Below are positions 50,381 to 61,097 of a stretch of 64,000 nucleotides of DNA, piece after piece. How positions within the stretch are numbered: the first letter of the stretch is position 1; the number at the start of each line of letters is the position of its first letter. The notes below the pieces were generated by a model. The model was not told where the DNA came from, did no database searches, and saw only the letters and a program-made list of their open reading frames with translations. Source of the stretch: Porphyromonas crevioricanis (GTDB taxonomy: Bacteria > Bacteroidota > Bacteroidia > Bacteroidales > Porphyromonadaceae); assembly GCF_900167225.1 (NCBI RefSeq), contig NZ_FUXH01000002.1, positions 124,001 to 188,000 of the forward strand, written 5' to 3'. Position numbers and translations under genes: made by a program.

Positions 50381-52855
50381 ATGGTATCTGTCTCTGAAGT
50401 TACGGATGTATGCAAGGTCTTGGAATCTCGATTGCAGCACAAGGGGGATATTACGATCCTGCTTACCGATAGTCGTTCTCTGACTAATCCGCAGGGAGTT
50501 CTGTTCATAGCTCTTGTCTCCAAGCATGGAGATGGGCATAAATATATAGAGGAGTTGTATGGCCGTGGTGTGCGTAGCTTTATGATAGAGCAACCTCTCC
50601 ATTTGTGGATAGATTTATTTCCGGAGGCCAATTTCTTTCGGGTGGAGAATACGCTCAAGGCTCTGCAACTATTGGCTATTGCTCATCGCAAGAAGTTTTC
50701 CTATCCAGTGATAGGGATCACGGGTAGCAATGGTAAGACAGTTGTAAAGGAGTTTTTGAACCAGCTGCTTCGCAAAGATTTCTCTATTGTCCGTTCCCCA
50801 CGTAGTTATAACTCTCAGATCGGGGTCCCCTTGAGTGTCTGGAATATGGGAGAGGGGCATAACCTGGGGATATTCGAAGCCGGTATTTCTCGAGTTGGTG
50901 AGATGGCCCGATTGGCCAGGATTATCAAGCCGACTATCGGTGTCTTTACTTGTATCGGCACGGCTCATCAAGAGAATTTCAAAACCATGGAAGAGAAGTT
51001 GCAGGAGAAGTTGCTGCTCTTTCTGGATTGTAGGGTTGTGATTTATAATGCCGATAATGAACTTATTCGCAATGCAATTCGATCCTCTGGTCTGGAGGCT
51101 CGTGGCCTGGGTTGGAGCATGAGGGATCGTTCGGCCCCGCTTTTTGTGGAAGATGTGACTTCGACTGAAGAAATGACTTCCATTACAGTATGTTTCATGG
51201 GTTTGATAGAGAGCTTTGTGATTCCTTTTACCGACAAGGCCTCTATCGAGAATGTGATTCACTGTATTGCTGTGCTGCTTTACCTCAAACCAGCCATGCT
51301 GAGCAATGCCGATCCTTTCCTCAAACTGGAGCCGGTGGCTATGCGTCTTGAATTGAAAGAGGGGAACCATGGAAATATCGTAATCAATGATTCGTACAAC
51401 AACGATTATGGTTCCCTCGATATAGCTTTGGACTTTCAGCAGCGCAGGGTTCGTACGCCAGGGATGAGACGGGTACTGATCTTGAGTGATATATTGGAGA
51501 GCGGAATGTTGCCCAAAACGCTCTATCGCAATGTGGCCGCCTTGATACGCGACCGCAAGGTGGATAAGTTTTTTGCTGTGGGAAGAGAGCTGGCCAAACA
51601 AAGAACGTCTTTCGAAGGGATCGATTGTTCTTTCTACGAAACAACAGCCGATTTGCTTGAATCTCAAGAACTTAAATCCATTTCTGGAGCCTGTATCTTG
51701 ATCAAAGGGGCAAGGCAGTTCCGCTTTGAGCAGATTTGCGACAGATTGTCTAAGCAGGTACATGAGACAACTTTGGAGATCAACCTGCAATCTATTGCAC
51801 AGAATGTGGAGCATTACAGCTCTCTTATCAAGCCCGAGACCAAAATGATTTGTATGGTCAAGGCACGTGGCTATGGTGTGGGATCCTATGAGCTTGCCAA
51901 AACATTGGAAGACTGCCATGTTGATTATTTGGCTGTTGCTGTGGCAGATGAAGGAAAAGAATTGAGGGAGAGAGGAGTGCGTATGCCTATCATTGTGATG
52001 AACCCCGAGCCGACAACATGGAGTACTTTGCTGGAATACAAACTTGAGCCGGAGATCTATAGCTTTTCCTTGCTGCGGAAGTTTATGGCGGCAACTATGG
52101 AGCACGGACTCCGGTCTTATCCTATTCACATCAAGGTAGACAGCGGGATGCATCGTTTGGGCTTTTCTCCCAATGATATGGATGAGCTTGCGCAGTTGCT
52201 TTTGCTCCATCCTGAGGTGGAGGTTGCCAGTATCTTTTCTCATTTATCAGCAGCAGATACACCGGAGTTCGACCAGTTTACTCTGCAACAGATACGAACC
52301 TTCGATCACGCAGCTCATGCACTCGCTGCCCGGCTGCCCAATAAGCCTTTGATGCATATCCTCAATACGGCCGGGATAGAACGTTTCTCCGAGTATCAGT
52401 ATGATATGGTGCGCCTTGGTATCGGATTGTATGGGATCAGCCCTAACGGCAGGGAAGGGCTGCAGGATGTGGTGCGTTTGCGCTCTACTATTTTGCAAAT
52501 CAAGGAAATACCTGCAGGAGAGCCCGTAGGCTATGGCTGCAAGGGAGTGTGTGATCATAATATGCGTATCGCTGTGCTTCCGATTGGTTATGCTGATGGG
52601 TATAGGCGTTGCCTTGGTTTGGGAGTTGGACAAGTATTGGTCGGAGACAAACTCTGTCCCACTGTGGGGAATATTTGCATGGATACCTGTATGATAGATG
52701 TCACTGAGACCAATGCAGTTGAGGGGCAGCGTGTTACTCTTTTCGGTGATCCCCGTATCCCTATTGAAGAGATAGCAACCCGGCTCGATACAATCCCATA
52801 TGAGCTACTCTCCTCTCTCTCTCCCAGAGTGAAACGCCTTTATTACCGCGAATAG
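50381..52855 (+). CDS. murF: Bifunctional MurF ligase / alanine racemase
   Basis: A two-enzyme fusion of 824 residues that makes and attaches D-Ala-D-Ala precursors. Residues 1-460 are a MurF-type Mur ligase with P-loop GSNGKT at 115-120 and the motifs NSQIGVPLSVW and INDSYNNDYGSL. Residues 465-824 are an alanine racemase with the PLP Lys494 in MVKARGYGVGS, LGIGLYGISP and VGNICMDTCMIDV. The fusion is characteristic of Bacteroidota. No separate alr gene is needed. It is followed by a small membrane protein gene after 10 bp. Confidence 0.95.
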   Translation: MVSVSEVTDVCKVLESRLQHKGDITILLTDSRSLTNPQGVLFIALVSKHGDGHKYIEELYGRGVRSFMIEQPLHLWIDLFPEANFFRVENTLKALQLLAIAHRKKFSYPVIGITGSNGKTVVKEFLNQLLRKDFSIVRSPRSYNSQIGVPLSVWNMGEGHNLGIFEAGISRVGEMARLARIIKPTIGVFTCIGTAHQENFKTMEEKLQEKLLLFLDCRVVIYNADNELIRNAIRSSGLEARGLGWSMRDRSAPLFVEDVTSTEEMTSITVCFMGLIESFVIPFTDKASIENVIHCIAVLLYLKPAMLSNADPFLKLEPVAMRLELKEGNHGNIVINDSYNNDYGSLDIALDFQQRRVRTPGMRRVLILSDILESGMLPKTLYRNVAALIRDRKVDKFFAVGRELAKQRTSFEGIDCSFYETTADLLESQELKSISGACILIKGARQFRFEQICDRLSKQVHETTLEINLQSIAQNVEHYSSLIKPETKMICMVKARGYGVGSYELAKTLEDCHVDYLAVAVADEGKELRERGVRMPIIVMNPEPTTWSTLLEYKLEPEIYSFSLLRKFMAATMEHGLRSYPIHIKVDSGMHRLGFSPNDMDELAQLLLLHPEVEVASIFSHLSAADTPEFDQFTLQQIRTFDHAAHALAARLPNKPLMHILNTAGIERFSEYQYDMVRLGIGLYGISPNGREGLQDVVRLRSTILQIKEIPAGEPVGYGCKGVCDHNMRIAVLPIGYADGYRRCLGLGVGQVLVGDKLCPTVGNICMDTCMIDVTETNAVEGQRVTLFGDPRIPIEEIATRLDTIPYELLSSLSPRVKRLYYRE

Positions 52856-52865
52856 GATAGACGCC

Positions 52866-53072
52866 ATGTGGCAAGACTACTTCACATACCTCATAGGGGC
52901 CGGTGTGTTGATCTATATCATCTGCCGGATTGTCCGTTGGTGGAGAGCTCCTACGGCAAACGAATCGGGTTGCTGCGGATGCTCTTCTTACCCTTCGTCC
53001 CGAAAGGGACAGAAAGAGAGGAAGATAAAGGCCCCCCCCAAGCTCTTGACTCGCTCGGATGACAAGGAGTAA
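52866..53072 (+). CDS. Small Cys-rich single-span membrane protein (FeoB-associated-like)
   Basis: 68 residues: one membrane helix (about 5-24, YFTYLIGAGVLIYIICRIVRW), then CCGCSS and a basic tail. Its shape resembles the FeoB-associated Cys-rich membrane proteins, but no FeoB gene is near. It begins 10 bp after murF-alr and is probably translated from the same message. Its end lies at the junction with the mobile-element remnant. Confidence 0.65.
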   Translation: MWQDYFTYLIGAGVLIYIICRIVRWWRAPTANESGCCGCSSYPSSRKGQKERKIKAPPKLLTRSDDKE

Positions 53073-53915
53073 TAGCTTTGAGCTTGGACTGTATAAAAAC
53101 CTTGTCCTTGTCGTTTTTTAGATAGGCCTTGGCTTATTTCTACACGATAGAGAAGTCCGGGTAGATGGCTGTGCAAAAGGATTTTGTGATGTGTGTCTTT
53201 TATGGGAAAAGTTAAATCCACGGTACGACCTAGATTGCCCGTTTCTTTGGAGGGCTTTCTTATCCTCTTCAGTGAAGGTATGCCCAAAGAACTCGCACTC
53301 CAATTGAGACTCTTTGCGGATGGCATGGACAACGGGAATGAACGTCCCGTCTCCCGAGACTTTCAGAGAAAGACGGGCATCGGTATAAAGGGAGACTTCC
53401 CCAATTTTAATGCTGATGGGAATAAGTGAAGTTTTGCGGTATTGAAGCAAGTCCTCAAGATGCTTACCCTTTTCCAGACTTTCACGGCTTACGCCCATCT
53501 GCTCGAACTGCTCCCACTTCACCTTATCGGGGTCGATGCTTTGAAAGGACTGTTTCTGCTCCCTCGCATAGTCCGAAGGATTGATACGGGCGGAGTCCAG
53601 CATATCCTTATTGGAGGGGACATCCGGTGCTTTGAGCATCTCCGAGAGTACGCGTGCACTGGCAACGGCATTCTCAAAAGGCACTTTGAAGAAGTTCAGC
53701 GGTGTAGGATGCTTGAACTGTCGCATGAAGTTGGAAAGGAAATTCTCCAGTGCGTTGCTGTGCTTGTCGAATTTCAGAAAGCTCTGTTCATGCTTGGCGG
53801 TGGGTGGAACTGTTTTTAGTTCGCCTTTCTCATCTGCTCCGGCAACAGCTCGGAGACTCTGATCCTTCTGTTCTTTGACCAAAAGGACTTCTTGGTCTTT
53901 GATTTTTTCGTCCAT
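53073..53915 (-). pseudogene. DUF4099/DUF3945-type conjugative-transposon protein, frameshifted and truncated
   Basis: On the minus strand an N-terminal 225-residue part (SLYTDARLSLKVSGDGTFI, EFFGHTFTEEDKKAL) is followed, after a one-base insertion in a C run near 53250, by KETGNLGRTVDLT in another frame. The family continues here much further, but the DNA breaks off near 53073, beside the core gene on the other strand. It is a leftover of a conjugative element. Its promoter region shares a 25-bp block with 39628-39652. Confidence 0.75.
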
Positions 53916-53954
53916 ATTACAATGTATCTAATGACACCAACAGCGGTGCACGGA

Positions 53955-54021
53955 CAAAAGTAAACCATAGATAAAGAGTGTGTTGCAGGTATGAAATAAG
54001 TGCGTACTTGTGGCTTCGATA
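53955..54021 (-). promoter_or_regulatory. Promoter of the DUF4099 gene with shared 25-bp upstream box
   Basis: Minus-strand TACTTTTG (53955-53962) fits TAnnTTTG. The 25-base block at 53997-54021 is identical to 39628-39652 and stands 34 bases before the box, against 33 there. The flanks (ggnatgaaatggcttc-like) are also similar. Confidence 0.6.
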
Positions 54022-54130
54022 TGGATAGAAATGGCTTCAAAAGAAAAATCATTTCAAAATTTAGCTAATCCAATATTCTTTTATAACATTGCACTCATAG
54101 TATAAGAATGAACGTTCTGTTTTATTTAAG

Positions 54131-54603
54131 ATGATGGCACGAACAAACAACAAAGAAATCGTATTGAAGGAGGCTTTCAGGCTATTCTTTTGTTTAAGGG
54201 ATATGATGCGGTCAGCTTTGCAGATTTGGTCAAAGCAACGAATATTTCACGAGGAGAGATGTTCCATCACTTCAAAGGAAAAGAAGATATCTTCAATCAG
54301 GTGGCTGATCGTTTTGTATTTAATTTTTTTCGAGAAGGAGAGAGTTTCATTGAATCTCCTGAGTCGACAACACCCTTGAAAGATTTTTTAGCTCATTGTA
54401 CCAGGATAGTTGGTAAAAGAATGCTCCATTTTTCAGAGACTCTAGGAGCGTCGGCTACAGCAGCTAGTTTTATGGGTTTTGTTCTGTATCTCAAGGTACA
54501 TTATTCATCATGGCAAGAAAAGATGCAGGAGCATGATCCAGAAAGTGGTCGTTTCTCTTATGGGACAGTCCTTTTTACTTTTTATGGGAAGGCTTTATCC
54601 TAA
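54131..54603 (+). pseudogene. TetR-family regulator, frameshifted
   Basis: MMARTNNKEIVLKEAFRLF at the N-terminus and LFKGYDAVSFADLVKATNIS with GEMFHHFKGKEDIF make the TetR helix-turn-helix, but the two halves are in different frames. A one-base change in a short T run near 54188-54191 explains it. The remaining protein ends at about 157 residues, short for TetR (about 190), so the C-terminus may also be truncated. It may once have controlled the cluster that follows. Confidence 0.8.
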
Positions 54604-54910
54604 TTACCGAATTAAGCAAAGCATAAAACAATAAAAGAGGTTCTCATTACATCTGAAGACAGAGTTGATTCATATGATATGAACAATACACAACAGAGAA
54701 GACTTGTCTAATCTGTTTCTCAGAGATTCGATTTAGCAATAAGGCTGATCACCTATTTTGTTTCGATTCTTTTGAGCAAGGGTCCTCAATCCTTGGTCTT
54801 AAAAAGGGTGATTAATTTGTATTCGAGCGATCGTAGAAATTCATTAAATACCCAGAGAGAGTGAAAGCAGAAGCACTTTGTTAGTATGCATGAAATAATC
54901 CCTAATTAAA
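54604..54910. other. Intergenic stretch before the peptide precursor
   Basis: About 300 AT-rich bases without a gene or clear TAnnTTTG promoter. The precursor's promoter was not found. Confidence 0.4.
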
Positions 54911-55138
54911 ATGGAAAAAATAAAAGGACAAAATCTTGTGCCTAGTGACATTTTTCAAGCACTGGATATGATCGAAATCAAGGGAGGATTATCTCCACAA
55001 GAAAGTCTAGAAGGGAGCAACATTGCTACGGTCTGTGATGTTACATTATATGTCGCATGCAAGCCAACCTTTTCGGGTAATTGCGTTCCTCAATGTGGTT
55101 GCAAACCGACTGATCCTATTGAAAAGCCTAAGCTTTAG
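54911..55138 (+). CDS. Double-glycine leader peptide, Cys-rich RiPP or bacteriocin precursor
   Basis: 75 residues. Residues 1-26 (MEKIKGQNLVPSDIFQALDM then IEIKGG) form a leader ending in a Gly-Gly cleavage site of the kind cut by C39 peptidases. The core of about 49 residues has five Cys (VCDV, ACKP, NCVP, QCGC) and ends with Pro/Lys. It lies directly upstream of a radical SAM/SPASM maturase and the C39 exporter. Similar short Bacteroidota natural-product precursors exist, but this exact core is not known to me. The type of modification is unknown. Confidence 0.75.
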   Translation: MEKIKGQNLVPSDIFQALDMIEIKGGLSPQESLEGSNIATVCDVTLYVACKPTFSGNCVPQCGCKPTDPIEKPKL

Positions 55139-55219
55139 TTAAAGCAAAGTGAGAGAACGAAGCAAGATTTGTATTATAAATTCATATCACTGCTTTGTTC
55201 TCTCTTAATATTAATTCTT

Positions 55220-56535
55220 ATGTCGACGAAAAAAGAAAGTAAATATAATTATCGAATAACCACATCTGACAATATTATTTGGTTCAATGGACTATCTCGA
55301 TGCTATTTTAAGGTTGCCCATAAATTAAGCGACCGAATTCAAAACTTGCTTAGAGATAATAAGATTTCTTCTTTGGAAAAAACTCGCCTAATTTCTATAA
55401 TCAACTTGTAAAAAGTGGATTTATTGTCGATGATAAATTCGATGAATTTTCCATTATCAAGAGTCGGTACAACGACGCTGTTAATGAACGCAATTATTTC
55501 CTCATAATACTTCCAACCGTAAACTGTAATTACAAGTGTTGGTATTGTTATCAGCAGCATTTACCATCACATATGAGTACAGAAACCATGGAGAAAATAA
55601 AGAAACATATTTCATACGTAATAAAAAATTTTCAAATAACATCTCTTCATATAGAATGGTTTGGAGGCGAGCCTTTTATGTATTATAACGACGTCATAAA
55701 GCCTCTCAGTCAATTTGCCCAGATTTTGTGCAGGGAGAATAATATTCAGTTCAGAAACACGGCTACAACGAATGGTTATTATATCAATTCGACTATTCAA
55801 AAATCCATGAAATCCATAAAGATTTCACAACTTCAACTTACTCTAGATGGTCTACAGGATGTGCATGATCAGGTAAAGTATGCAGGTGAAAATCGTTCTG
55901 CTTTTTCAATATCTCTTTCTAATATGGAGCAATATTTAACTCTAAACGAAACCTTTAGATTATATCTAAGACTAAATTATACTAGAGAAAATCTTTCGAA
56001 AGAGATAGTAAGTCAAGTGAATAATTTTATATCTGTGAAAAATAGAAGTCGTGTAGATGTCTTTTTTCGCAAGGTGTGGCAGGAGAGTGTTGATAGAGGA
56101 AGAGTCAGTTTAATAACTGAGATATCGCAACTATTTCGAGACTCTGGATACCAAACACCTGTCATGAATGACTTAAATCTTGACTTCAAAACATGCTATG
56201 CTGATAAGAAGTTTTTCAATACGATAAATTGGAATGGAGATGTCTTAAAGTGTACGGCAGATGAAAAAACTCTGTATACAAATAACCCTCCAGGGAAACT
56301 GAAAGCTGATGGGCAAATAGAGTGGCAACAAGGGTTCCTCGAAGATTACTACAAGATTCGCTTTGAATGTGATAATTGTATGGAGTGCAAACATCTCCCT
56401 ATTTGCATGGGGAGATGTCCCAAAAGTTCAGAATATCTGGATGGAAAGAGGTACTGTAAAATGAGTTTAGGAGACTTTAGTATAGAAGATTCGATATTAC
56501 AATACATAAGTGAAGTTGAAAGATATAACATATGA
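55220..56535 (+). pseudogene. Radical SAM/SPASM peptide maturase, split by a poly-A frameshift
   Basis: A start at 55220 gives MSTKKESKYNYRITTSDNI and runs in one frame to about 55380. The rest, from NSPNFYNQLVKSGFIVDDKF, is in another frame. Adding one A to the A6 run at 55376-55382 restores a continuous protein of about 440 residues. The [4Fe-4S] motif CNYKCWYC (55525-55548) is present in the second frame. The SPASM domain cysteines near the C-terminus are in CDNCMECKHLPICMGRCP. SPASM maturases act on such precursors, forming thioether or other crosslinks. Whether the shift is real or programmed is not decided. Confidence 0.75.
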
Positions 56536-58835
56536 AACGATCCATTCTATTGTTGATATTCCTCTGGAGTGCAAGTATAGGAGTAGCTTGTGGTCAAATG
56601 CTTGATGGAGGTATTGTTGATTCAGAAGCAAAGCCTCTGTCAAATGTGGTGATAGCCCTGTATTCGTCCACAGATACTCTAAAACAGAAGTTCTATACAG
56701 TGACTGATAGTGCGGGTCTATTCTCTTTTGAGAAAATCCCTGCTGACGAATACGTTTTGTGTGCTTCGTCTTTAGGCTACAAGCCTTATTCTGCAAATGT
56801 ATTGGTCGGGAAGCAGGCTGTGCACTTGGGGATGATTACAATGGAAATGGAGTGGAAAGAACTCTCGACCGTAATGGTGACAGCCAATTACATACAGCAT
56901 AAGGGGGAGAAAACTATCTATAGGATTCCGACTTCTGTAGCAAACCGAGTTCGTTCAGCCTTCGAATTGATGCGAGTTGTGCCAGAACTACGGATTAATC
57001 CTTCAAGTCAGTCTATTGAGTTTGCCAATGGCGCATCTTTCCTTATCCTCATTAATGATATCCCTTCTACCGAAGCCGAACTGAAAGCGATCCCAACACA
57101 AGATGTGAAAAAGATAGAGGTCTACGATACACCGCCAGCCCGCTATATGGCATATGACTGCGTGATCAATGTAACGACTTTTGATCGCACGCAAGGCTAT
57201 GCTGTTGGATTCTCTGCCGATCAATCGATATGCCCTTCTTCAGGCTATACTAATGGGTTTGCTTATGCAGTGTATAACAAAGGACAAAAGAGTGTGGCAA
57301 TACAGTATTCGTATACACGTCGTCGTTTTACGGAACTGATCGGGAAGGAGTCTTATCAGTTTACACTTCCCTCTGGCTCAGTAGACCGGCAGCAGGATTT
57401 ACAAGGAACAAAAGATATGCACATGCATTTGCCTGCGCTTTATTACATCTATAATAATCCACAGAAGCAGATATTGCAAGTGGTTATTAAGCCAAATTTT
57501 TCGCATAGCTACAACAGCTATATGAGTGATATTTCCCTGGCGAAAGAGGCGAAACTGAAGGGGAATGCCTGTGATCGAACTAGTATGATTTATCCCTCAG
57601 TCGATGTTTTCCAGCGCTACTACTTTGCATCAAACAAATACCTGTCAAACAATCTAGTGTTCACGAATTATAGAGTTTGGCAGGCTTACAAAAACAGTGA
57701 GTGGGATGCGATGAGCGGAGTACGACTTTTGAGCAACGACATGACACAAAGCAATGTCAAATATTCGACTATTTTGCAGACAGACTTTACGCATATTTTA
57801 GACAAGAATGTGTACTCATTAGGGATGCGTTATGCAGGCTCTCTACTTAATACATCTATCAAAGACCTTCAGTCGACAAACAATTACCACTCAACACAAC
57901 ATAGCATTGATCTTTATGGAGACTATGTGCAACAGCTTGATTCATGGACTTTTGTAGGGCGTATTGGTTTAGGCTACCTGTACAGTAAGGCTTATGAAGC
58001 AGAACTTTCAAACTTGTTGCCACAGACGGATTTGTCGGTCTATTATCAAATAAATCCTCATCATAAACTTGTTTTCAAAACCGCATATAGTTACAACGAG
58101 CCATCTTTGAGTCTTCGAACTAAGAATACTCGCTCCTTGATACAAGGCTTACGTTACAGTGGAAATCCAAATCTGAAAGGGACGACGAATGCAACGATAG
58201 GAATTCACTATACGATGAGTTATAATAACTTCTATTGTTCCCTCTCTCCAATTCTTACTCAACAGTGGAGTCCAATCTTTTCTAATTACATCCTCAACAG
58301 AGAGGAAATGCTACAACGTCCCGAGAATGCCAAGGGACAAACAATTACAGCTCTACGGTACAACTTACGCTACTCGTTTTTTTCCAAAGAATTACTGACT
58401 TTCACAATCAATGGCAGTCTGAGTCATCATTCACTTACTCCCCACTCGATGAAGCGTATTACTTACTTTGGAACACCGATTAACTATCAGATTGATCTCA
58501 ATCTTGGTCGCTTTTCTGCTTTCTATCAAGGTTCTCTCTTTCGTGAGTATATGTCTGGCTTGACGATTAATGCTGGTGATGTTACTTCCAATATCGGCTT
58601 GAGATATCGGATTAAAAACTACACTTTCTCTCTTAATGGTATTTGGTTCCTCACTGAACCAGAGCAGTGGTCACGCACAAATCCAACAAGCTTGGTTCAG
58701 ATGCAGTCAAAAACAATAATCCAAGACCAACGCACAGTAATTACGCTTGGAATGAGTATAGATTCGTCTTCTGGTAATTCAAATATGAAGGCTCGTTCAT
58801 TGAATAATAATGATAACGATAGCGGAGCTTTCTGA
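56532..58835 (+). CDS. Outer membrane beta-barrel (TonB-dependent-receptor-like) protein of the peptide cluster
   Basis: 767 residues with a signal peptide (1-21), a carboxypeptidase-regulatory-like domain (about 24-105, GGIVDSEAKPLSNVVIAL), a plug-like region (about 110-225) and a long beta-barrel. It ends in a low-complexity Asn/Asp tail. It overlaps the maturase stop by 4 bp. Bacteroidota peptide-export clusters often include such a protein, presumably for passage through the outer membrane, or as an immunity or uptake component. Confidence 0.8.
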   Translation: MKRSILLLIFLWSASIGVACGQMLDGGIVDSEAKPLSNVVIALYSSTDTLKQKFYTVTDSAGLFSFEKIPADEYVLCASSLGYKPYSANVLVGKQAVHLGMITMEMEWKELSTVMVTANYIQHKGEKTIYRIPTSVANRVRSAFELMRVVPELRINPSSQSIEFANGASFLILINDIPSTEAELKAIPTQDVKKIEVYDTPPARYMAYDCVINVTTFDRTQGYAVGFSADQSICPSSGYTNGFAYAVYNKGQKSVAIQYSYTRRRFTELIGKESYQFTLPSGSVDRQQDLQGTKDMHMHLPALYYIYNNPQKQILQVVIKPNFSHSYNSYMSDISLAKEAKLKGNACDRTSMIYPSVDVFQRYYFASNKYLSNNLVFTNYRVWQAYKNSEWDAMSGVRLLSNDMTQSNVKYSTILQTDFTHILDKNVYSLGMRYAGSLLNTSIKDLQSTNNYHSTQHSIDLYGDYVQQLDSWTFVGRIGLGYLYSKAYEAELSNLLPQTDLSVYYQINPHHKLVFKTAYSYNEPSLSLRTKNTRSLIQGLRYSGNPNLKGTTNATIGIHYTMSYNNFYCSLSPILTQQWSPIFSNYILNREEMLQRPENAKGQTITALRYNLRYSFFSKELLTFTINGSLSHHSLTPHSMKRITYFGTPINYQIDLNLGRFSAFYQGSLFREYMSGLTINAGDVTSNIGLRYRIKNYTFSLNGIWFLTEPEQWSRTNPTSLVQMQSKTIIQDQRTVITLGMSIDSSSGNSNMKARSLNNNDNDSGAF

Positions 58836-58888
58836 TCAACAAAAATTTTATTTGGACTCCTAAGGAATTCCATGAGAATAAATACATT

Positions 58889-61096
58889 ATGCATTATATC
58901 GAACAGACTGATGGTATGGATTGTGGTCCAGCATGTTTAGCAATGATTGCCAAGCATTACAAGCGGCCTGTGGATAGGGATGAATTACGGCACTTTTGTG
59001 CCTTAGGAAAGGATGGCGTTTCTTTGCTTGGCATAAGTAAAGCAGCTGAAAGAATCGGTTTTAAGACAATCGGAGGGCGATTAAGTTTAGAGATGCTTGC
59101 CAACAAGGTATCGCTCCCTTGTATTGTTCATTGGAATCAAAATCATTTTGTTGTTGTTTACAAAATAAAGAACTACAGAGTAGGACAGTACTCAATCTGT
59201 GTAGCAGATCCAAGTAGAGGACTTATAACTTATGATGAAGATGAGTTCTGCGAACATTGGATAAGTACTCAAATTGACGGTATAGAAAAGGGAATAGCCT
59301 TGCTTCTTGAGCCAACAGAGCAATTTTATGCTCAAAGGGATACAGAAACGACTACACAGAGTCGGATCAGTTTTCTTTGGGCTTATCTCAAGAAGTACAA
59401 GCGTTTCTTTGCACAATTGATATTGGGATTGTTGCTTGGTTCACTACTTCAGCTAGTTTTTCCTTTTCTCACTCAAGCTATTGTGGACATGGGGATTGGG
59501 GGAAAAGATATAGGCTTTGTGTGGCTTGTGTTGTTGGCGCAGATGATGCTTCTGTTTAGTCGTACAGCCATTGACTTTATCCGTTCTAAAATACTCCTAC
59601 ATATCTCGACTCGTATCAATATTTCTCTCATCTCGGACTTCTTCATCAAGTTGATGAAGCTTCCGATGAGGTTCTTTGACACTAAGCTAACGGGTGATCT
59701 TTTGCAACGCATAGAAGACCATCATCGGGTAGAGCAGTTTCTTACCTCAAGCAGTCTGAGTTTGCTTTTTTCTTTCTTTACTTTCCTCGCTTTTGGAGTC
59801 GTCCTTGCCATCTATAATCTCTGGATATTTTTGTCTTCCTTTTGGGGACATCTCTCTATGCCGGTTGGATTATCCTGTTTCTCAAGAAGCGCAGGCAATT
59901 GGACTACAAGTATTTTGAGCAATCAGGTCGCAATCGCAATGTAACTTATCAGCTTATAGGGGGTATGCAGGAGATTAAACTACAAGGGTGTGAACAACGT
60001 AAACGTTGGGAGTGGGAAGATGTTCAAGCTGATCTTTTCAAAATCAATCTGCAATCCCTGAACCTGCAACAAGTGCAACAAGCAGGAAGCATTACTATCA
60101 ACGAGGTGAAGAATATTCTCATTACCGTTCTCGCAGCGACAGCTGTGATTCACGGCAATATGACCCTTGGTATGATGCTGGCAGTGCAGTACATCATCGG
60201 ACAGCTCAACAGCCCTGTGGAGCAACTTATCCAGTTTATTTATTCGTGGCAGGACGTGAGCATCAGCTTGGATCGTATGAATGAAATACATACCGAAACC
60301 AACGAGGAAAATGCAGAGAGGACACGGAATAACTATACCGAAGAGTCTACAGATGGGCATTCGATCGCCATCAAAGACCTTTTTTTCAAATATGACATAT
60401 ATAGCCCTAAAGATACTCTCTCTAACATCAACCTTACCATTCCCAACGGCAAAGTAACGGCAATCGTAGGTGCAAGTGGTAGTGGAAAAACTACACTAAT
60501 CAAGCTCTTACTGGGTTTCTACGAGCTATTGAATGGAAGTATTCGGGTAGGCAATGCTAATCTAAATGAATACAATCTCGGGTGGTGGAGGAGTCAATGT
60601 GGAGCCGTGATGCAGGAGGGCTATCTTTTTTCCGATACTATTGCAAGGAACATCGCCGTATCAGACGACGAACCCGACATCGAACGTATCCGCCATGCAG
60701 CCCGTGTGGCAAATATCGCAGACTACATCGAAGCTCTTCCTTTAGCCTATAATACCATGATAGGACAGGATGGACAAGGCATTAGTCAAGGGCAGCGACC
60801 AACGCATCCTGATAGCAAGAGTAGTCTATAAGAATCCGATGTTTGTCTTCTTGGACGAAGCGACTAATGCCCTTGATGCCAACAACGAGCGCGCCATTAC
60901 AGAGAACCTTTCGGATTTCTATAAAGGGAAAACGGTGGTTGTGGTAGCACACCGCCTTTCTACAGTTCGCAATGCCGACCAAATTGTAGTTTTGGATGAG
61001 GGGAAGATTGTAGAAGTAGGGACACACGAAGAACTTACTGCAAAGCGTGGTAAATACTTTGCCTTAGTAAAGAATCAATTAGAACTTGGCAACTGA
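58889..61096 (+). pseudogene. C39 peptidase-containing ABC exporter, split by two frameshifts
   Basis: Three fragments together form one peptidase-containing ABC transporter of about 735 residues. The C39 domain has catalytic Cys12 in TDGMDCGPACLAMIAKHY, the His region NQNHFVVVYKI and the Asp in VADPSRG. The membrane domain follows. Near 59833 loss of one T in a T run moves the frame. The ATPase domain has Walker A VGASGSGKTTL. Near 60805 an extra C again shifts the frame within the GQxQRILIAR signature, and Walker B FVFLDEATNALD follows. It would cut the double-glycine leader and export the core. Confidence 0.85.
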
Positions 61097-61097
61097 T

